Part shown: positions 1-6,469 of the stretch, in pieces
How the letters are laid out: each line of letters opens with the position of its first letter
How positions within the stretch are numbered: the stretch's first letter is position 1
Source: Tissierellia bacterium
GTDB lineage: Bacteria; Bacillota; Clostridia; Tissierellales; Tepidimicrobiaceae
Length of the DNA stretch: 10,028 nt
NCBI GenBank assembly: GCA_012518745.1
Contig: JAAYRM010000179.1
Location: forward strand, 1 to 10,028
Reading direction: 5' to 3'
Position numbers and translations under genes: made by a program
Notes under the pieces: generated by a model
Seen by the model: only the letters and a program-made list of their open reading frames with translations
Told to the model about the DNA's origin: nothing
Database searches by the model: none

Positions 1-7
1 GATATAA

Positions 8-12
8 CTCCC
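8..12 (-). promoter_or_regulatory. Candidate ribosome-binding site for a gene beginning just left of the window
   Basis: On the minus strand, AAAGGGAG follows the 3' end of the c-di-AMP aptamer and ends seven bases before the window edge. That spacing would put a start codon immediately outside position 1. No coding sequence of that gene is visible, so its identity is unknown. The stretch could also be part of the riboswitch expression platform. If the Shine-Dalgarno reading is right, the switch could act on translation, because the site lies only about seven bases beyond the closing helix (P1). Confidence 0.45.
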
Positions 13-18
13 TTTAAA

Positions 19-123
19 CGCCTACGAGGTTAGCTGTCGGGTTAGAGCAAAAGGGAAGCTCCTCAGTATATGATTCACCCCAATAGTTGGTTCCCCCGTT
101 TCCTGATAATTAGGAATTAAGCG
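19..123 (-). ncRNA. c-di-AMP riboswitch (ydaO/yuaA type), aptamer
   Basis: Read on the minus strand, this has the conserved blocks of the ydaO/yuaA riboswitch in the right order: ACGGGGGAACC (101-91), TTGGGGTGAATC (85-74) and CCCGACAGCTAACC followed by TCGTAGGCG (41-19). The ends can close a P1 helix of six pairs, CGCUUA (123-118) with UAGGCG (24-19), including one G-U. The family binds cyclic di-AMP and usually turns expression off. Known targets are mostly potassium and osmolyte transport and cell-wall remodelling genes. The controlled gene lies outside the window to the left. Identification is by recalled consensus and block order; no covariance search was run. Confidence 0.9.
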
Positions 124-159
124 ATGCAATCCACTATTTGAACTTGTCTATATTCAATG

Positions 160-188
160 AGTATAACATAGTATCTAGGTTGTTGCAA
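160..188 (-). promoter_or_regulatory. Sigma-A-type promoter of the c-di-AMP riboswitch transcript
   Basis: On the minus strand TTGCAA (188-183) is followed after exactly 17 bases by TATACT (165-160). Transcription would begin near 153, about 30 nt before the first aptamer helix, a normal distance for a riboswitch leader. Confidence 0.75.
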
Positions 189-205
189 ACCGTACAGATG
201 AATTA

Positions 206-256
206 CCCCATAATATGGTAGCATTATACCCGTTATGAGGATAGGTTACTCTATCC
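206..256. repeat. Cluster of short inverted repeats between the divergent promoters
   Basis: Three small dyads lie close together: CCATA/TATGG around a single A (208-218), GGTA/TACC around six bases (217-230), and GGATAG/CTATCC around GTTACT (239-256). The last one shares two bases with the larger palindrome at 255-280. None is followed by a T-run on either strand, so they do not look like terminators. They may be binding sites for regulators of one or both flanking promoters, but the region is AT-rich and some short dyads are expected by chance. Confidence 0.35.
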
Positions 257-280
257 TTATAGCCTTATAAGGCTATAAGG
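255..280. promoter_or_regulatory. 26-bp perfect palindrome, candidate operator
   Basis: The arm CCTTATAGCC (255-264), centre TTATAA, and arm GGCTATAAGG (271-280) form an uninterrupted perfect palindrome. It ends five bases before the -35 box of the plus-strand promoter at 286-313. There is no U-tract on either side, which argues against an intrinsic terminator. A site for a dimeric DNA-binding regulator controlling the dipeptidase gene is the simplest reading. No regulator gene is present in the window. Confidence 0.55.
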
Positions 281-285
281 TCATC

Positions 286-313
286 TTGTATAAATTAGTT
301 TTCATAATATAAT
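286..313 (+). promoter_or_regulatory. Predicted promoter of the dipeptidase gene
   Basis: TTGTAT (286-291), a 16-base spacer and a perfect TATAAT (308-313) make a plausible sigma-A promoter. The start of transcription would be near 320, giving a leader of about 88 nt. The surrounding DNA is very AT-rich, so the -35 assignment is less secure than the -10. Confidence 0.55.
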
Positions 314-407
314 AATAACTGGAATGAATAAAATTACGTGGATTATATATAAATGATTATGAGGAATAATATTATCGATATAATAATTATTGCCTAGGAG
401 GGTTATA

Positions 408-1817
408 TTGCATACGATATATTTATTATTAATTCTAGTCCTATTATCCCCCTTATTCCTGGCGTTTGTAGGATTGGATAAGATATTAAAAGCCCAGGAT
501 ATCCATTTCAATTCCATGGTAATGGATAGTCATAATGATACCATGTTGAAGATAACTGATGAAGATACTGGATTGCCCAAGGTGAATATAGGAGAGAGTA
601 CAGATAATCATATAGATATACCGAAATTACTGGATGGGGGTATAGATGCACTGTTTTTTGCAGCATATAATGAGGAATGTTATGAGGATATTCCCGCAAA
701 TATAGATAGAACGCTATCATCTATAAATGCGCTTTATTGGACTGAAAATAAAAATCCGGACACATTTGCAATAGCGAGGACAGTGGAAGATATTGAAATG
801 CTGGTCAGGTCAGGCAAGATAGCTGCCATACCCACCATTGAGGGTGGATATTCTTTGAATGAGGAAAATGGAATGGGGCTTATGGGGCAGTATTACGATC
901 TGGGGATAAAGGTATTTGGATTCACATGGAATACATCGAATGCGCTAGGGGAGGGGGTAGATAGGGTATATGGAGATCCGGATGCTACGCCTTCCAAGGG
1001 GGGGCTAACCGGATTAGGAAGGATTATATTGGAGGAGATGAACCGTCTAGGGGTGGTTGTGGATGTCTCTCATATGGCTGAAAGCACATTTTGGGATATA
1101 GTAGAGAATACGAAGGCTCCGATAATGGCTAGCCATTCCGGCGTATATGCCCTAAGAAATCATCCTAGAAACTTGAACGATTCTCAGTTAAAGGCGTTAG
1201 CTGAAAATGGGGGAGTAATAGGTATAGTTTTATATCCCGAGTTTTTAATAGATGGATATCCGGAAAAATCTGCTTATATTCGGGATTATATAGATCATAT
1301 AGATTATGCGGTAAGTTTAATAGGAATAGATCATGTGGGGATCGGCTCGGATTTTGATGGTGCAACATTACCCGCAGATATAGAGGATTCATCGCAGATG
1401 TATAAGATTACAGAGGAGTTGGTGGATAGGGGATATTCGAGAGAAGATATAAGGAAGGTCCTAGGTGGAAATACCTTGCGAGTATTGAGAGAAGTGGAGG
1501 AAATCGCGGAAGGGGATTATTACCCTAAATCCAGACTTGAAATTCATCATTTATATGATATGGGTGAAATGCTTTCCAGGAAAAATCTATCAATTGATGC
1601 CAGAATAGAGAAGGATTCAACCGTAAACCTGGATTATAATAGCATGACGATAATAATAGACGGTATACCCCATATTCCAGAATATTGTGAAAGTACATCT
1701 ATCCTATCATTGGAATTGGATAATTCATTGGATAGGGGGTTTCATATATTAACCTTACAGGCTGGTGAAAAGGGATGTAAGCCAAAGAGGGAGACCATAA
1801 TAATCTATATAGAATAG
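408..1817 (+). CDS. Membrane-anchored or secreted zinc dipeptidase (renal dipeptidase family, peptidase M19) with C-terminal extension
   Basis: The product hydrolyses dipeptides with a two-metal centre, probably outside the cell membrane. I start it at the TTG at 408 (469 aa) because AGGAGG at 396-401 sits six bases upstream; the TTG at 390 would put this site inside the gene. Residues about 2-22 are a hydrophobic segment (signal peptide or anchor). The M19 metal ligands are all present with the family's spacing: His42 and Asp44 (DSHND), Glu145 (TIEGGYSL), His222 (DVSH), His243 (ASHSG), plus catalytic-site Asp315 (GSDFDG). The peptidase domain ends near residue 360. The last ~100 residues are extra: they look beta-rich, contain two cysteines, and end like an immunoglobulin-type module (a 'GFHILTLQA' pattern). 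The gene stands alone between its own promoter and a bidirectional terminator. Family assignment is secure; the exact substrate is unknown. Confidence 0.93.
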   Translation: MHTIYLLLILVLLSPLFLAFVGLDKILKAQDIHFNSMVMDSHNDTMLKITDEDTGLPKVNIGESTDNHIDIPKLLDGGIDALFFAAYNEECYEDIPANIDRTLSSINALYWTENKNPDTFAIARTVEDIEMLVRSGKIAAIPTIEGGYSLNEENGMGLMGQYYDLGIKVFGFTWNTSNALGEGVDRVYGDPDATPSKGGLTGLGRIILEEMNRLGVVVDVSHMAESTFWDIVENTKAPIMASHSGVYALRNHPRNLNDSQLKALAENGGVIGIVLYPEFLIDGYPEKSAYIRDYIDHIDYAVSLIGIDHVGIGSDFDGATLPADIEDSSQMYKITEELVDRGYSREDIRKVLGGNTLRVLREVEEIAEGDYYPKSRLEIHHLYDMGEMLSRKNLSIDARIEKDSTVNLDYNSMTIIIDGIPHIPEYCESTSILSLELDNSLDRGFHILTLQAGEKGCKPKRETIIIYIE

Positions 1818-1841
1818 GATATCCGAGATCCAGCTATAGAA

Positions 1842-1889
1842 ATAAAAGCATCCTAGTTCCCACAAGCAGGGAAATCGGGATGCTTTTAT
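1842..1889. terminator. Bidirectional intrinsic terminator between convergent genes
   Basis: ATAAAAGCATCC (1842-1853) pairs perfectly with GGATGCTTTTAT (1878-1889), and an inner TTCCC/GGGAA helix extends the stem. The A-run on the left arm and T-run on the right arm supply a U-tract in either direction. It serves both the dipeptidase gene and the converging amidohydrolase gene. Confidence 0.85.
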
Positions 1890-1919
1890 GTTCGACATAT
1901 AAACTAATTAATTATTTTT

Positions 1920-3110
1920 CTATTTTACAAGTTCACCGAATTTATATACGCTATTGATATCGAGCAATGTATCCATATTATCTAATGGATTCTCATCCAA
2001 TACTAGGAAGTCTGCAAATTTACCTGCTTCTAAAGTTCCATACTCTTCGTCAATTCCTAATAATTCTGCTGAAATCTTGGTGGATGAGACCAATGCTTCC
2101 ATAGCCGTCATTCCGCAATCCATCATCAATTTAAGTTCATGGGGAGCGGCATGATGGAAGTTAAAGGGAGTACCTGCATCTGTACCCATGGCTATCTTAA
2201 CTCCGGCTTCATGAGCCTTTCTAAAGCTTTCCATATGGCTTCCCATAACCATTTCGGATTTATCCACAGCTTGTTTTGGTACACCTGCCTCTACTCCATA
2301 TTCAACTATAAAATATGGGGCAACCAATGTAGGAACTAGATATACTCCCTTTTCTATCATCAATTCAATAGTTTCATCATCGAGGAATATACCATGTTCT
2401 ATAGAGTCGATTCCAGCTAATATGGCATTCTTTATACCTTCGGTTCCCTGGGCGTGGCTAGCGGTTTTCTTACCCGCTTTATGTGCTTCTGTTACTGCCG
2501 CTTTCATCTCCTCCATAGAAAGCTGTGGCGAACCTGGTTCAACCCCCTCGGTCATGACACCGCCGGTCGCCATTATCTTTATAACATCTGCTCCGGCCTT
2601 AAGCTGCTCTCTAGCCGCTTTCATCGTTTCATTTGGACCATCGGCCTCCCTACCCATTGGCCAGCCATGGCCACCGGTCATAGTGACAACTTTGCAGGAT
2701 GCTAGAAACTCTGGGCCCTGGATAAGCCCCTCATTGACGCTATCCCATAATGCCAAATCTACCCCGCCAGGGGCACCTAGATCGCGAAAATAGGTTGTGC
2801 CAGCTAAGAGGTGCTTCTTCAAATTAGCTACTCCCCTCAATGCGGTCTTTGCAAGGCTTTCGGACATTAGCAAACTAAAGGGATCTCCTACCGGTTCCAT
2901 TGTAATATGCACATGGGAGTTGATTAAACCGGGCATAACCACCTTACCATCCAAATTCACCACATTAACATCTTTTGTTGATGACAATTCATCTCCTTTA
3001 CCGATCTTGACCAAGGTCCGGTCTTCCACCAGAAACCACGCATTGGATACAGGTTTCCCCCCAGTACCATCGATCATTGTAAATCCTTTGTATAGAGTCT
3101 TACTAGACAT
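1920..3110 (-). CDS. Metal-dependent amidohydrolase, peptidase/imidazolonepropionase-like group
   Basis: A cytosolic amidohydrolase-superfamily enzyme of 396 aa, probably a dipeptidase or acyl-amino-acid hydrolase. The ATG at 3110 is preferred over an in-frame TTG at 3116 because GGAGG (3123-3119) lies eight bases before the ATG and only two before the TTG. An N-terminal beta segment leads into the barrel. Visible metal and catalytic residues are His66 and His68 (NSHVH), Lys178 (VIKIMATGG, the expected carboxylated lysine), His219 (ASHAQG), His239 (SIEHG) and Asp311 (GTDAGTP). This set matches the binuclear Xaa-Pro/Xaa-Arg peptidase-like branch, where function is often mis-annotated. There is no signal peptide. 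It lies 44 bases downstream of the membrane-protein gene in the same T-box-controlled transcript, so its substrate is likely what that protein imports. The sequence does not show which bond is cut. Confidence 0.9.
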   Translation of the reverse strand: MSSKTLYKGFTMIDGTGGKPVSNAWFLVEDRTLVKIGKGDELSSTKDVNVVNLDGKVVMPGLINSHVHITMEPVGDPFSLLMSESLAKTALRGVANLKKHLLAGTTYFRDLGAPGGVDLALWDSVNEGLIQGPEFLASCKVVTMTGGHGWPMGREADGPNETMKAAREQLKAGADVIKIMATGGVMTEGVEPGSPQLSMEEMKAAVTEAHKAGKKTASHAQGTEGIKNAILAGIDSIEHGIFLDDETIELMIEKGVYLVPTLVAPYFIVEYGVEAGVPKQAVDKSEMVMGSHMESFRKAHEAGVKIAMGTDAGTPFNFHHAAPHELKLMMDCGMTAMEALVSSTKISAELLGIDEEYGTLEAGKFADFLVLDENPLDNMDTLLDINSVYKFGELVK

Positions 3111-3154
3111 AATCAATTCCTCCCTATTGTAAATAATAGCAAATAAATATCAAA

Positions 3155-4342
3155 CTACATGAAATTCACCATAATACCCGCAAGTATTACCGATGAAATT
3201 GTAACGGTCATGAATCCTGCGACCAACATCTTAGGTAATATCGCATCTAGAATCACTTCCCTTTCTTCTTCGGTTTCCCCTACCGCTTGGGCTACCTCAT
3301 TGGAAATTACAAAGGTTCCCGGGAAGCCGAATAATGCGGATACACCGATAGATATAGCCATCTCCTTGGAATATCCGAGGATTTTGCCCAATATGGAGCA
3401 TACTATTAGGATTCCAACTAAACCTAGCAATAGGCTACCTACTAGGGGGAACACTAGGGTTGCAAGCATCTGTGGGCTAGCCTGGGTAAGGCTGGAGAAT
3501 ATAACGGCTACAAGGGTTACCATGGCAAGACCGAATGCATTTGCCTTTGTCATGATATCCTCTTCGAGGAAGCCTAGTTCCTTTGCGGCAACCCCAACGA
3601 TCAGGCACATTACATTTGGATTTATTATATCATTGAGAAGATGTGCCAGCTGAAACCCTATTACAGCAACTATCCCTAGCTTTGCTAATAGAACATATGG
3701 AGTCTGAAGGTATGCAGGGAAGGGTGGTATTAACTTAGGCTTTTCCCCTAGTACCACATCTGAGGTTCCACTGGATACAACCTTCGATTCCACAACGCTA
3801 CCATTTTCTCTGAATTCATCGCGTACTTTTCTAGCTTCCTTACCCAATAATATAGAAGCCACGGGGAAGCCAAAAAAGCCCTGGACTACTACTATCAATG
3901 TTGCAAAAACTGCTAGCGAATCAAGCCCCTTTGCCTTGGCAGCCTCGCCCATCATTATGGCTGCTACAACCCCTCCGGATACAGGAGGTGCTGCTGCTAT
4001 TGCATATTCCTTCCCCAATAGAGGCGGACCTACTAGAAATAGAAAGACACCTATTCCAGCAACTGCCCCTATAGCAATGACCACTGTCTTCCACTGAGCC
4101 TTAAGATCTTTAAAGCTCATTAGGGTTCCCATATGGGTAATTAAGAAAGCAATTAATATTCCGCCGATTTTTAATAATGCTGCATCATCAAAGATTGTAG
4201 TGGGTAACCCTACCCAGAAACCAATTAAAAGAATAACAGATGAAACAAATAGCATCGAAAGTATGGATTTGGTCTTTGCCGATACGATATCTCCAACGGC
4301 AAAGATTACGCAAAGTACAGTTAAAGCTAATAAACCATTCAT
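3155..4342 (-). CDS. Polytopic membrane protein, putative GltS-like transporter
   Basis: A 395-aa integral membrane protein with roughly ten hydrophobic segments and one long hydrophilic loop (about residues 167-210) in the middle, giving two halves. Each half carries a glycine/small-residue motif followed by a polar stretch: SGGVVAAIMMGEAA (122-135) and LFGFPGTFVISNEV (337-350). This layout of two inverted halves with re-entrant-looking motifs resembles the glutamate:sodium symporter (GltS) superfamily, though I would not claim glutamate as substrate. The ATG at 4342 follows AAGGGGG by eight bases. The gene is first in a T-box-controlled transcript and is followed by an amidohydrolase gene, which suggests import of a peptide or amino-acid derivative. 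Membrane location is clear from hydrophobicity; transport function is inferred, and the family name is uncertain. Confidence 0.75.
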   Translation of the reverse strand: MNGLLALTVLCVIFAVGDIVSAKTKSILSMLFVSSVILLIGFWVGLPTTIFDDAALLKIGGILIAFLITHMGTLMSFKDLKAQWKTVVIAIGAVAGIGVFLFLVGPPLLGKEYAIAAAPPVSGGVVAAIMMGEAAKAKGLDSLAVFATLIVVVQGFFGFPVASILLGKEARKVRDEFRENGSVVESKVVSSGTSDVVLGEKPKLIPPFPAYLQTPYVLLAKLGIVAVIGFQLAHLLNDIINPNVMCLIVGVAAKELGFLEEDIMTKANAFGLAMVTLVAVIFSSLTQASPQMLATLVFPLVGSLLLGLVGILIVCSILGKILGYSKEMAISIGVSALFGFPGTFVISNEVAQAVGETEEEREVILDAILPKMLVAGFMTVTISSVILAGIMVNFM

Positions 4343-4411
4343 TATACAATCCCCCTTGCAGGATAAATTTGATATTATATTTTAATAGGTTCAAGTTAGA
4401 TCCCCCATCCT

Positions 4412-4738
4412 GGGATATAAAATAACCTCGTCTCTAAAGCATAGAACCATGCTCTAGAGACGAGGTTATTCCCGCGGTACCACTCCAGGTTGCAATCAAC
4501 TTTATTGGATTGCCTCTTCAGGTCAAAGAATGCCATATTAAACATTCTTGAACCATAGCCATATAACGGTGGCAGAATCCGCATCGGATTCCCGGCCTCA
4601 TCTACTATACTTCAATTCGGCAGTTCAGGAGTGATCATTATATACCTTATCGATATCCGGTCTCACTAACCCGGATTCCCTGTAATCGATGCCTAGGTAT
4701 TTTTGTCTCCATCTTTACTCGATCGTATTAAAATATTA
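4412..4738 (-). ncRNA. T-box leader RNA (tRNA-sensing), probable specifier AUC (isoleucine)
   Basis: The minus-strand leader contains the T-box signature TGGAGTGGTACCGCGGG (4487-4471) followed by a terminator. Stem I can be folded in full: GGAG (4710-4707) with CUCC (4631-4628), AUACCU with AGGUAU, AUCGAU with AUCGAU, and AUCCGG with CCGGAU around the distal loop GUUAGUGAGA. Below lies a kink-turn-like GAU/UGA and a basal helix. The specifier side of the internal loop reads AUAAUGAUCA just before CUCC; the codon followed by A is AUC (4635-4633), isoleucine. The bulge UGGU in the T-box would match a tRNA with A at the discriminator position, as in tRNA-Ile. The leader lacks the usual AGUA/GAA loop motif, so the codon is less certain than the T-box itself. 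Uncharged tRNA would favour read-through into the two genes downstream. Confidence 0.93.
4424..4467 (-). terminator. T-box leader intrinsic terminator
   Basis: On the minus strand AACCTCGTCTCT followed by AGAGCAT pairs with ATGCTTT followed by AGAGACGAGGTT. This makes a 19-pair stem (one G-U) with a six-base loop GGTTCT, followed by TATTTTATAT. The 5' arm directly follows the T-box sequence, as needed for the competing antiterminator. Confidence 0.92.
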
Positions 4739-4744
4739 CTGTTT

Positions 4745-4773
4745 AGTATACTATCAAACCCATACCTTGTCAA
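4745..4773 (-). promoter_or_regulatory. Promoter of the T-box operon
   Basis: On the minus strand a perfect TTGACA (4773-4768), a 17-base spacer and TATACT (4750-4745) form a near-consensus sigma-A promoter. Transcription would begin near 4738, just before T-box stem I. A strong constitutive promoter ahead of a leader that attenuates is the normal arrangement for T-box genes. Confidence 0.88.
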
Positions 4774-4817
4774 CATTATTTTACAAAAATAAAAATAAAG
4801 GTAAAACGCTATAGAAA

Positions 4818-4844
4818 TTGCAAGTTTAATATAATAACTTGCAA
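4818..4844. promoter_or_regulatory. Inverted repeat TTGCAAGTT-N9-AACTTGCAA, candidate operator
   Basis: Two perfect 9-base arms (4818-4826 and 4836-4844) flank the AT spacer TAATATAAT. The dyad ends seven bases upstream of the -35 box of the citrate-synthase promoter, about 45-70 bases before its predicted start, a position typical of activators. The hexamer TTGCAA recurs as the -35 box itself (4852-4857), and AACTTGCAA returns at 5062-5070 in the leader. No regulator gene is visible. Confidence 0.55.
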
Positions 4845-4851
4845 AAACATA

Positions 4852-4880
4852 TTGCAAAATCCTTTCCCTTATGCTAGAAT
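4852..4880 (+). promoter_or_regulatory. Promoter of the citrate synthase-aconitase-isocitrate dehydrogenase-pyruvate carboxylase operon
   Basis: TTGCAA (4852-4857), exactly 17 bases, then TAGAAT (4875-4880) preceded by TGC, which gives an extended -10. The start would be near 4887. The T-box promoter runs divergently about 80 bases away. Confidence 0.72.
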
Positions 4881-4886
4881 AATCTA

Positions 4887-5101
4887 CAATGTCATATTCC
4901 ATATAAAACACAACATATGAACCGAATCAATATATTGCAGGTACGGACAGGGCTATAGGGCGCATAGCTATATTTAATTTACTAGTAATCGGTATAATAG
5001 ATTAATTTCCAATGGGGATGACATATACGACCCTAGACATAAATGAAGGATTGATAACATAAACTTGCAATAGGTAAATAAAATGCTAAGGGGGAAAATT
5101 C
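4887..5101 (+). other. Long 5' leader of the citrate synthase operon, no recognised riboswitch
   Basis: From the predicted start to the first codon there are about 215 bases without a credible gene. I see a 10-base palindrome CAATATATTG (4928-4937), a short GCTAT/ATAGC hairpin near 4952-4969, an isolated TATAAT (4993-4998) without a good -35, and a further AACTTGCAA (5062-5070). AAGGGGG near 5088 is the ribosome-binding site of the next gene. No terminator-like hairpin with a U-run is present. The leader could be plain untranslated RNA, or hold a second promoter near 4993. Confidence 0.4.
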
Positions 5102-6448
5102 ATGAACTATGACGGAATTGATACTTTAAGACCAAATCTCTTTAAAAATGTATTTCCTTATTCCGAAATACCAAAAATTAAATTCAATAGTATCCAACTG
5201 CCAATGAATATACCGGAGGATATATGGGTTACGGATACCACCTTCAGGGATGGACAACAATCCATGTCTCCCATGACGGTAGAGCAGATAGTAGATATAT
5301 ATGATTATCTTAATAGGCTAGATAATGGTTCCGGGATTATAAGGCAGACGGAATTCTTCCTATATTCATCTAAGGATAGAGAGGCAGTTAGAGAATGCAT
5401 GGATAGGGGATATGAGTTTCCACAGATAACCTCCTGGATCAGAGCGCATGAGGATGATTTCAAACTGGTTAAGGATATGGGGATTGAGGAAACGGGGATA
5501 CTGATGTCCTGTTCCGACTATCATATCTTCCACAAATTGAATATGAACAGGAAGGAAGCGATGAATAGATATCTATCCATTGCGGAAGCTGCCTTGGATA
5601 ATGGAATAATACCAAGATGTCATTTAGAGGATATAACCAGGGCTGATTTTATGGGGTTTGTTGTGCCGTTGGCAAGGAACCTCATGAAACTATCCGAAAA
5701 ATACGATATGCCGGTGAAGATAAGGGCCTGTGATACATTGGGTTTAGGTGTATCCTACATGGGAGTAGAGCTCCCCAGGTCGATACCGGCCATAATTCAT
5801 GGGTTGAGATATTATTGCAGTGTGCCCTCTGAAGCTATCGAATGGCATGGACATAATGACTTTAATGCAGTTGTTACCAATTCTACTAGCACCTGGTTAT
5901 ATGGTGGTTCATCCGTAAATGCCACCCTATTTGGGATCGGCGAAAGAACTGGGAATTGTCCCCTAGAGAGTATGCTATTCGAATACGCGCAGATAAAGGG
6001 AACCACCAAGAGCATGAATTTGAAAATTATTCCCGAAATAGCTGACTACTTCGAAAGGGAATTAGGATACTCAATACCACCCCGTACCCCTTTTGTAGGG
6101 AGCGAATACAATCTGACTAGGGCGGGAATACATGCGGATGGGCTGCTGAAGAACAAGGAGATATATAATAGCTTCGATACCGAAAAGGTATTGGGCACCC
6201 CACTTCTAGTAGCTGTAAATCCATATTCTGGATTGGCTGGTATTGCAGCTTGGATAAACGGTTATTTCAAATTGAATGATAACAATAGTATAGATAAAAA
6301 CGACATGAGGATACTGCCGATTAAAAAATGGGTAGATGAGGAATATGCCAATGGAAGGACTACCAAGATTAGAAATGATGAATTAGAGGATCTGGTATTT
6401 AGATATATACCGAATATATTAGATGATAAGAAGACAGAGGCAATTTAA
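5102..6448 (+). CDS. Citrate (Re)-synthase, isopropylmalate/homocitrate synthase-like
   Basis: Predicted to condense acetyl-CoA with oxaloacetate to citrate using the opposite (Re) face from the common citrate synthase. The 448-aa protein has the DRE-TIM metallolyase barrel: TDTTFRDGQQSM (44-55, with Arg49 and Asp50), ITRADF (178-183), and the metal-binding HGHND (249-253). GERTGNCPLE (280-289) and TRAGIHADG (339-347) follow. Length, the N-terminal 'PNLFKNVFPY' stretch and the absence of the leucine-binding regulatory domain agree with the Clostridium kluyveri Re-citrate synthase as I recall it, not with LeuA or homocitrate synthase. ATG 5102 follows AAGGGGG by seven bases. Aconitase and isocitrate dehydrogenase follow at 21 and 25 bases, which strongly supports citrate as product. 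Automatic annotation often calls such proteins 2-isopropylmalate synthase. Homocitrate formation is the main alternative. Confidence 0.88.
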   Translation: MNYDGIDTLRPNLFKNVFPYSEIPKIKFNSIQLPMNIPEDIWVTDTTFRDGQQSMSPMTVEQIVDIYDYLNRLDNGSGIIRQTEFFLYSSKDREAVRECMDRGYEFPQITSWIRAHEDDFKLVKDMGIEETGILMSCSDYHIFHKLNMNRKEAMNRYLSIAEAALDNGIIPRCHLEDITRADFMGFVVPLARNLMKLSEKYDMPVKIRACDTLGLGVSYMGVELPRSIPAIIHGLRYYCSVPSEAIEWHGHNDFNAVVTNSTSTWLYGGSSVNATLFGIGERTGNCPLESMLFEYAQIKGTTKSMNLKIIPEIADYFERELGYSIPPRTPFVGSEYNLTRAGIHADGLLKNKEIYNSFDTEKVLGTPLLVAVNPYSGLAGIAAWINGYFKLNDNNSIDKNDMRILPIKKWVDEEYANGRTTKIRNDELEDLVFRYIPNILDDKKTEAI

Positions 6449-6469
6449 AATACAGATGGGGGTATAAGT

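Noticed and set aside
390..407. TTG at 390 as the dipeptidase start
   Set aside because: It would place the AGGAGG ribosome-binding site inside the coding region; the TTG at 408 has ideal spacing.
2422..2793. 123-codon plus-strand reading frame opposite the amidohydrolase gene
   Set aside because: It is an antisense shadow of a clearly conserved coding sequence, without its own start signals or recognisable domains.
4396..4584. 62-codon minus-strand reading frame inside the T-box leader
   Set aside because: It is accounted for by the structured T-box RNA and its terminator; the reading frame has no credible start signal.
4611..4620. Alternative T-box specifier UGC (cysteine) or CUG (leucine) in the string UGAACUGCC
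   Set aside because: This string fits the kink-turn side and basal helix below CUCC (AGU/ACU and CGAUCG/CGAAUUG pairs). The codons are not followed by a purine, and the cysteine tRNA discriminator U would not match the UGGU bulge.
4693..4911. 72-codon minus-strand reading frame upstream of the T-box
   Set aside because: It spans the T-box promoter, the divergent operon promoter and the dyad, has low-complexity composition and no ribosome-binding site.
5012..5062. Possible 16-codon leader peptide before citrate synthase
   Set aside because: No ribosome-binding site precedes it, it has no run of a single amino-acid codon, and no attenuator hairpin follows.
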